This document shows positions 5,844 to 8,189 of a stretch of 8,189 bases of DNA, piece after piece. A model generated the notes under the pieces. The model ran no database searches. It was not told where the DNA came from and worked only from the letters and a program-made list of their open reading frames with translations. Origin of the DNA: an uncultured Caulobacteraceae bacterium (lineage in GTDB: Bacteria > Pseudomonadota > Alphaproteobacteria > Caulobacterales > Caulobacteraceae). How positions within the stretch are numbered: position 1 is the first letter of the stretch; the number at the start of each line of letters is the position of its first letter. The position numbers were made by a program, and so were the translations under genes. The stretch covers positions 1 to 8,189 of the forward strand of contig CALEOQ010000157.1 of the NCBI GenBank assembly GCA_937910255.1, read 5' to 3'.

Positions 5844-6787
5844 TAGCGCTCTCCGCTGCGGCGCGCGGCGATGTCGTCGGCCCGCAGCTTGATGATCTGG
5901 GCGTAGTGTTCGCGGGTGACGGCGGTAAAGGCCGCCCCGTCGGGCTGGCCGATGTCGCGCCAGACCTCCGGATCGTCATAGGGCAAGGCGGCCATAGCCC
6001 CGCGCACAGCGTCGATGAACGGCTGCGGCCGGTCGGTGCGGACGACCACGGCGCTGTTGGGAATGGGGCCGGCGGTCCAGATGATCCGGAAGTCGTCCAG
6101 ATCGACCACGCCGCGCCGGGCCATGGTGAAATGGGCGCCGGTGGTGAAGCCGTGCTCGGGGTCGCCCCCGCCCATATTGATGATGGTGGCGTCGAACTGG
6201 CCATTGTCCAGGGCCATCACCGCCTGGGTGTGACCGCCCGCGAAGCTCGAACGACCGAAATAGGTGTCAGGGTCGATCCCCTGGTCGCGCATCACCGCCC
6301 GAGGATAGAGGTAGCCAGAGGTGGAGTTGAAATCCACATAGCCGAGGGTCTTGCCCTTCAGATCATGGATGGAGCGATAGGGGCTCGAGGCCATCACCAG
6401 CAGGCCGGAATAGTAGCCGATGTCGCCTTCCGCCTGCCGCACGGTGAGGATGGGCTGGGCCAGATCGCCAATCTGGGCGTCCACATTGGCGTAGCCGCCG
6501 CCGGCGATGGTGGCGATGTCCACCTGGCCGCTGGAAAGCGCCTGGATGGTGCCGTTGTAGTCCGAAGATTCGTAGAGCTTGACCGGCAGGCCGGTGGCCT
6601 TGCCGATATAGGTCTTATAGGCGGTCAGGCGCCGGGTCACCATGGGGTCGTCCTCCGACCCGCGGACCGCCATCCGGACCTCCTTCATCTCTGACTGCCA
6701 GCTGCCGTCCGAGGTCTTGGCCTCGCCGCCGCACCCCGCCAGGCCAAGGCCGATCGCCGCCAGGATCGCACCTGATCGTCGCCGCAT
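5843..6787 (-). CDS. phnD: PhnD-family phosphonate-binding lipoprotein
   Basis: This 314-residue substrate-binding protein has a lipoprotein signal: MRRRSGAILAAIGLGLAGC, with the lipobox LAGC and modified Cys19. It would be membrane-anchored on the periplasmic side. Family marks include YNGTIQALSSGQVDIATIAGGGYANV (77-102), HDLKGKTLGYVD (141-152), the anion-binding loop NSTSGYLYP (154-162), GGHTQAVMALDNGQFDATIIN (174-194), and a C-terminal helical region. It captures phosphonate, phosphite or phosphate-like ligands and delivers them to the PhnE pair. It is the first gene of the four-gene transporter operon. The start ATG 6787 has GAGG six bases upstream. A promoter region with a Pho-box-like element lies before it. 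Confidence 0.92.
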   Translation of the reverse strand: MRRRSGAILAAIGLGLAGCGGEAKTSDGSWQSEMKEVRMAVRGSEDDPMVTRRLTAYKTYIGKATGLPVKLYESSDYNGTIQALSSGQVDIATIAGGGYANVDAQIGDLAQPILTVRQAEGDIGYYSGLLVMASSPYRSIHDLKGKTLGYVDFNSTSGYLYPRAVMRDQGIDPDTYFGRSSFAGGHTQAVMALDNGQFDATIINMGGGDPEHGFTTGAHFTMARRGVVDLDDFRIIWTAGPIPNSAVVVRTDRPQPFIDAVRGAMAALPYDDPEVWRDIGQPDGAAFTAVTREHYAQIIKLRADDIAARRSGER

Positions 6788-6931
6788 GGAGAACCTCTAC
6801 GCTGTCAAATCCCGGCGTTGGGGAGCCCCGCCGTCGGACGAGAGGTTTCGCATTCGGACGTGAAGCCGTAGTGACACCGCGCGCGGGCGACAGGCCAATG
6901 GCCGCCGCACTTGTCGGGTCGGACCCGCGCT
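6788..6931 (-). promoter_or_regulatory. Promoter region of the binding-protein/permease operon
   Basis: This 144-bp gap separates the histidine kinase stop from the phnD ATG on the same strand. It contains the Pho-box-like repeat at 6860-6877, a short palindrome GGCCA-A-TGGCC (6893-6903), and a small 5-bp stem (6915-6927) four bases past the kinase stop. No strong sigma-70 promoter or T-tailed terminator is visible. A TTGACA (6803-6808, minus strand) sits only 15 bases before the ATG, too close to serve as a -35. Confidence 0.55.
6860..6877 (-). promoter_or_regulatory. Candidate Pho box upstream of phnD
   Basis: The minus strand reads GTGTCAC-TACG-GCTTCAC, two 7-mers with a 4-bp spacer and TCAC cores 11 bp apart. 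The first matches the PhoB half-site CTGTCAC at 6/7, the second at only 4/7. It ends 72 bases before the phnD ATG. No convincing -10 follows at the expected distance, so confidence is lower than for the phnC site. Confidence 0.4.
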
Positions 6932-7903
6932 CTAGGCGGGAAAGATCAGCCGCACGCGCGCGCCGGTCCCGGCCGGGAAGTCCAGAACGCCGTCGAGCTG
7001 TCCCGCCAGGCTCTGCATGATGCCAAATCCCAGGCTGATCTTGCCTTCCAGACCTGGATTGGGGGTGGGAAAGCCCGGGCCGTCGTCGGCGATCACCAGC
7101 GCGGCGCGGTCATCGTCAAGGGGCGCGAGGTCGATGGTGATCTGGCCGGCGGTGCGGCCGTCAAAGGCATGCTTGAGGGAATTGGTGACCACCTCGGCCA
7201 CCAGCAGCGACAAGGTCACCAGCCGCGGCGTGTCGAGATTGACCCCATCGGCCCGCACCGAACTGGTCACGCCCTTTACCCCGGCGGCCTGAACGAGATC
7301 GTCGCAGAGCTCCCGCAGCGAGGCCCCGACACTGAGCTCAAGACTGGCGGGATCATAGAGACGCCGGTGAATCTGGGCCATGGTGACCAGCCGCTCACGC
7401 GCCTCATCCAGGGCCGCGGAGGCCTGCGGATTGTCGATGGTCCGCTTCTTGATCTGCAGCAGGGCGGCGACAAAGGTCATGTTGTTGGCGACCCGGTGCT
7501 GCAACTCCTGAAACATCACCCTTTGACGTTCATAGAGCTGGGCGGTCAGGGCCTGTTCGGCGCCGAGGCTGGCCATGGCCCGTCGCATCAGCTCGATGAC
7601 GGCGATATCCACCGCTACGATGAAGACAAAGAAGAGCAGGGTCAGCCCGCTGGCCGGCGAGAGGCTGAAGCCGATCGGCGGAATGAAGAACCACCAGGCG
7701 GCCAGGCCGGAAAGAACCGCACAGAGAATGCCTGGCCAAAGTCCTGCCAGGAAGGCGGTGAGAATCACCGCGGGAAAGAAGGTCAGATAGGGAAAGCCCG
7801 CCGGCAGCACCCCATCCAGCACCCAGCGAACATAGAAGGCCAGCGTCGCGCTGAGAATCGCCACGCCATAGGCGAACACGCTGTTCTGCTGGAACAACCG
7901 CAT
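6932..7903 (-). CDS. Membrane sensor histidine kinase (DUF4118-type membrane domain, HisKA_2, HATPase)
   Basis: This is a 323-residue inner-membrane kinase. Residues about 8-108 form a DUF4118-like membrane domain with helices near 9-26, 38-54, 56-73 and 86-106, including the family-like FPAVILTAFLAGLWPGI and WWFFIPPIGF stretches. The HisKA_2-type dimerisation region has the H-box ELQHRVANNM with phospho-acceptor His136. The ATP-binding domain shows the N-box EVVTNSLKHAF (Asn241), G1 box IADDGPGFP (271-279), and GFGIMQSL (292-299). There is no large periplasmic sensor or receiver domain. The ATG 7903 has AGGA four bases upstream. No response regulator is visible, so its partner is encoded elsewhere. 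It shares the strand with phnD but is separated by 144 bp, so a role in phosphonate sensing is possible but unproven. Confidence 0.88.
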   Translation of the reverse strand: MRLFQQNSVFAYGVAILSATLAFYVRWVLDGVLPAGFPYLTFFPAVILTAFLAGLWPGILCAVLSGLAAWWFFIPPIGFSLSPASGLTLLFFVFIVAVDIAVIELMRRAMASLGAEQALTAQLYERQRVMFQELQHRVANNMTFVAALLQIKKRTIDNPQASAALDEARERLVTMAQIHRRLYDPASLELSVGASLRELCDDLVQAAGVKGVTSSVRADGVNLDTPRLVTLSLLVAEVVTNSLKHAFDGRTAGQITIDLAPLDDDRAALVIADDGPGFPTPNPGLEGKISLGFGIMQSLAGQLDGVLDFPAGTGARVRLIFPA

Positions 7904-8042
7904 GACGTCCTGAAAGCCCCCCGCGAGGCGTGGCTCGCATTCCCAGCCTGCCTGGACCGCACAGCCGATGGCTTCGGCTCTAGGGCCTTGGTCAGGCCTT
8001 GTCTATCCGGAGCCCGACAGTCCTGGCGCCGCCCCACGACCA

Positions 8043-8058
8043 TTAACCTTCACTTAAC
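8043..8058 (+). promoter_or_regulatory. CtrA-type binding box (TTAA-N7-TTAAC)
   Basis: TTAA (8043-8046) and TTAAC (8054-8058) are separated by exactly seven bases. The second half extends to TTAACCAT (8054-8061), the commonest CtrA half-site in Caulobacter-type alphaproteobacteria. It lies about 140 bases upstream of the histidine kinase ATG. Its orientation would also suit a rightward gene past the contig end. Such AT-rich sites are rare by chance in DNA of this GC content. Binding is inferred. Confidence 0.6.
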
Positions 8059-8077
8059 CATAAACGCCCACCTTCAC

Positions 8078-8100
8078 GGGGTCTTCTCTGAAGACACCCC
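8078..8100. repeat. Bulged inverted repeat (hairpin)
   Basis: GGGGTCTTC (8078-8086) and GAAGACACCCC (8090-8100) pair around a 3-base TCT loop with a 2-base bulge. The innermost six pairs, GTCTTC/GAAGAC, are perfect. No T run follows on either strand, so it is a weak terminator candidate. It may be an operator or the end of a gene beyond the contig. Confidence 0.45.
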
Positions 8101-8124
8101 ACCATCACCAACCTTCTCAAGCCC

Positions 8125-8189
8125 AGATCGGAAGAGCACACGTCTGAACTCCAGTCACGTCGTAATCTCGTATGCCGTCTTCTGCTTGC
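8125..8189 (+). other. Illumina TruSeq P7 adapter with index (contamination)
   Basis: The segment begins with AGATCGGAAGAGCACACG, continues through the TruSeq index adapter, has the index GTCGTA at 8159-8164, and ends with the reverse complement of the P7 primer (8165-8188) plus one extra base. It is the exact reverse complement of 63-126. The genome ends at 8124. Confidence 0.99.

Larger units (their letters stand above)
7904..8124. promoter_or_regulatory. Intergenic region upstream of the histidine kinase
   Basis: These 221 bp of non-coding sequence contain a CtrA-type box (8043-8058), a bulged hairpin (8078-8100), and repeats of ACCTTCAC (8046-8053, 8070-8077, and 8111-8118 with one mismatch). 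Base composition from about 8041 to 8124 is richer in A and T than the coding parts, which fits a promoter region. It may also serve a divergent gene beyond the contig end. No ORF with coding character is present. Confidence 0.5.

Noticed and set aside
5906..6694. Plus-strand open frame antisense to phnD
   Set aside because: The composition is that of a GC-rich shadow frame, and the real gene has a lipobox and PhnD motifs.
6803..6808. Perfect TTGACA (minus strand) as the -35 of phnD
   Set aside because: Only 15 bases separate it from the ATG, leaving no room for a -10 and leader.
6915..6927. Small hairpin after the histidine kinase stop as an intrinsic terminator
   Set aside because: The stem is only CGGGT/ACCCG with a 3-base loop and no T tract follows, so it is weak and expected by chance in this GC content.
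127..8124. CRISPR arrays, tRNA or rRNA genes, prophage or toxin-antitoxin modules
   Set aside because: No repeat-spacer pattern, cloverleaf, ribosomal sequence or related protein motifs were seen on either strand.
63..8188. 64-bp terminal inverted repeats marking a transposon or integrated element
   Set aside because: The repeats are exactly the Illumina adapter with an index, no transposase is present, and the genes between are a normal phn locus.

Overview
The insert is high-GC DNA (positions 127-8124, about 8.0 kb) from what looks like an alphaproteobacterium, most likely of the Caulobacter/Phenylobacterium kind. Two things support this: the strong GC bias at third codon positions, and a full CtrA-type box (TTAA-N7-TTAAC, containing TTAACCAT) at 8043-8058. 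The lineage is an inference. Both ends are not genome. Positions 63-126 and 8125-8188 are the same Illumina TruSeq P7-side adapter in opposite orientations with the same 6-base index, and 1-62 is run-off sequence beyond the adapter. The contig therefore ends at untrimmed read-through, and truncations at its ends are technical.

The genomic part is a phosphonate (phn) uptake and salvage locus. From the right, on the minus strand, one tightly coupled operon (6787 down to 3284) encodes a lipoprotein PhnD-like binding protein, a second non-lipoprotein PhnD-like binding protein, and two PhnE permeases. Adjacent genes overlap by 1 or 4 bases. A separate minus-strand operon (2228 down to 213) encodes the ATPase PhnC, a left-handed beta-helix acyltransferase of the phn-associated family, and PhnN (ribose 1,5-bisphosphokinase). 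Between them, on the plus strand, lies a PfkB/ribokinase-family sugar kinase (2412-3287). It diverges from phnC and converges on phnE with overlapping stop codons. At the left edge, the last 29 codons of a plus-strand gene resemble the phn-operon DUF1045 protein and converge on phnN, again with overlapping stops.

Upstream of both minus-strand operons is an 18-bp direct-repeat element with two TCAC cores 11 bp apart (2285-2302 and 6860-6877). Each fits a degenerate Pho box, so PhoB control under phosphate starvation is plausible. At the right, a membrane histidine kinase (DUF4118-type membrane domain, HisKA_2-type H-box, HATPase) has no response regulator in view.

Together the genes would capture a phosphonate or related P compound in the periplasm (two binding proteins), import it through PhnE/PhnE/PhnC, and recycle the ribose 1,5-bisphosphate by-product to PRPP through PhnN. 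The C-P lyase core (phnG-M) is not in the window and may lie just left of it, upstream of the DUF1045 remnant. The most unusual biology here is the PfkB kinase set between the two halves of the transporter and the tandem pair of divergent binding proteins. I see no clearly undescribed system.
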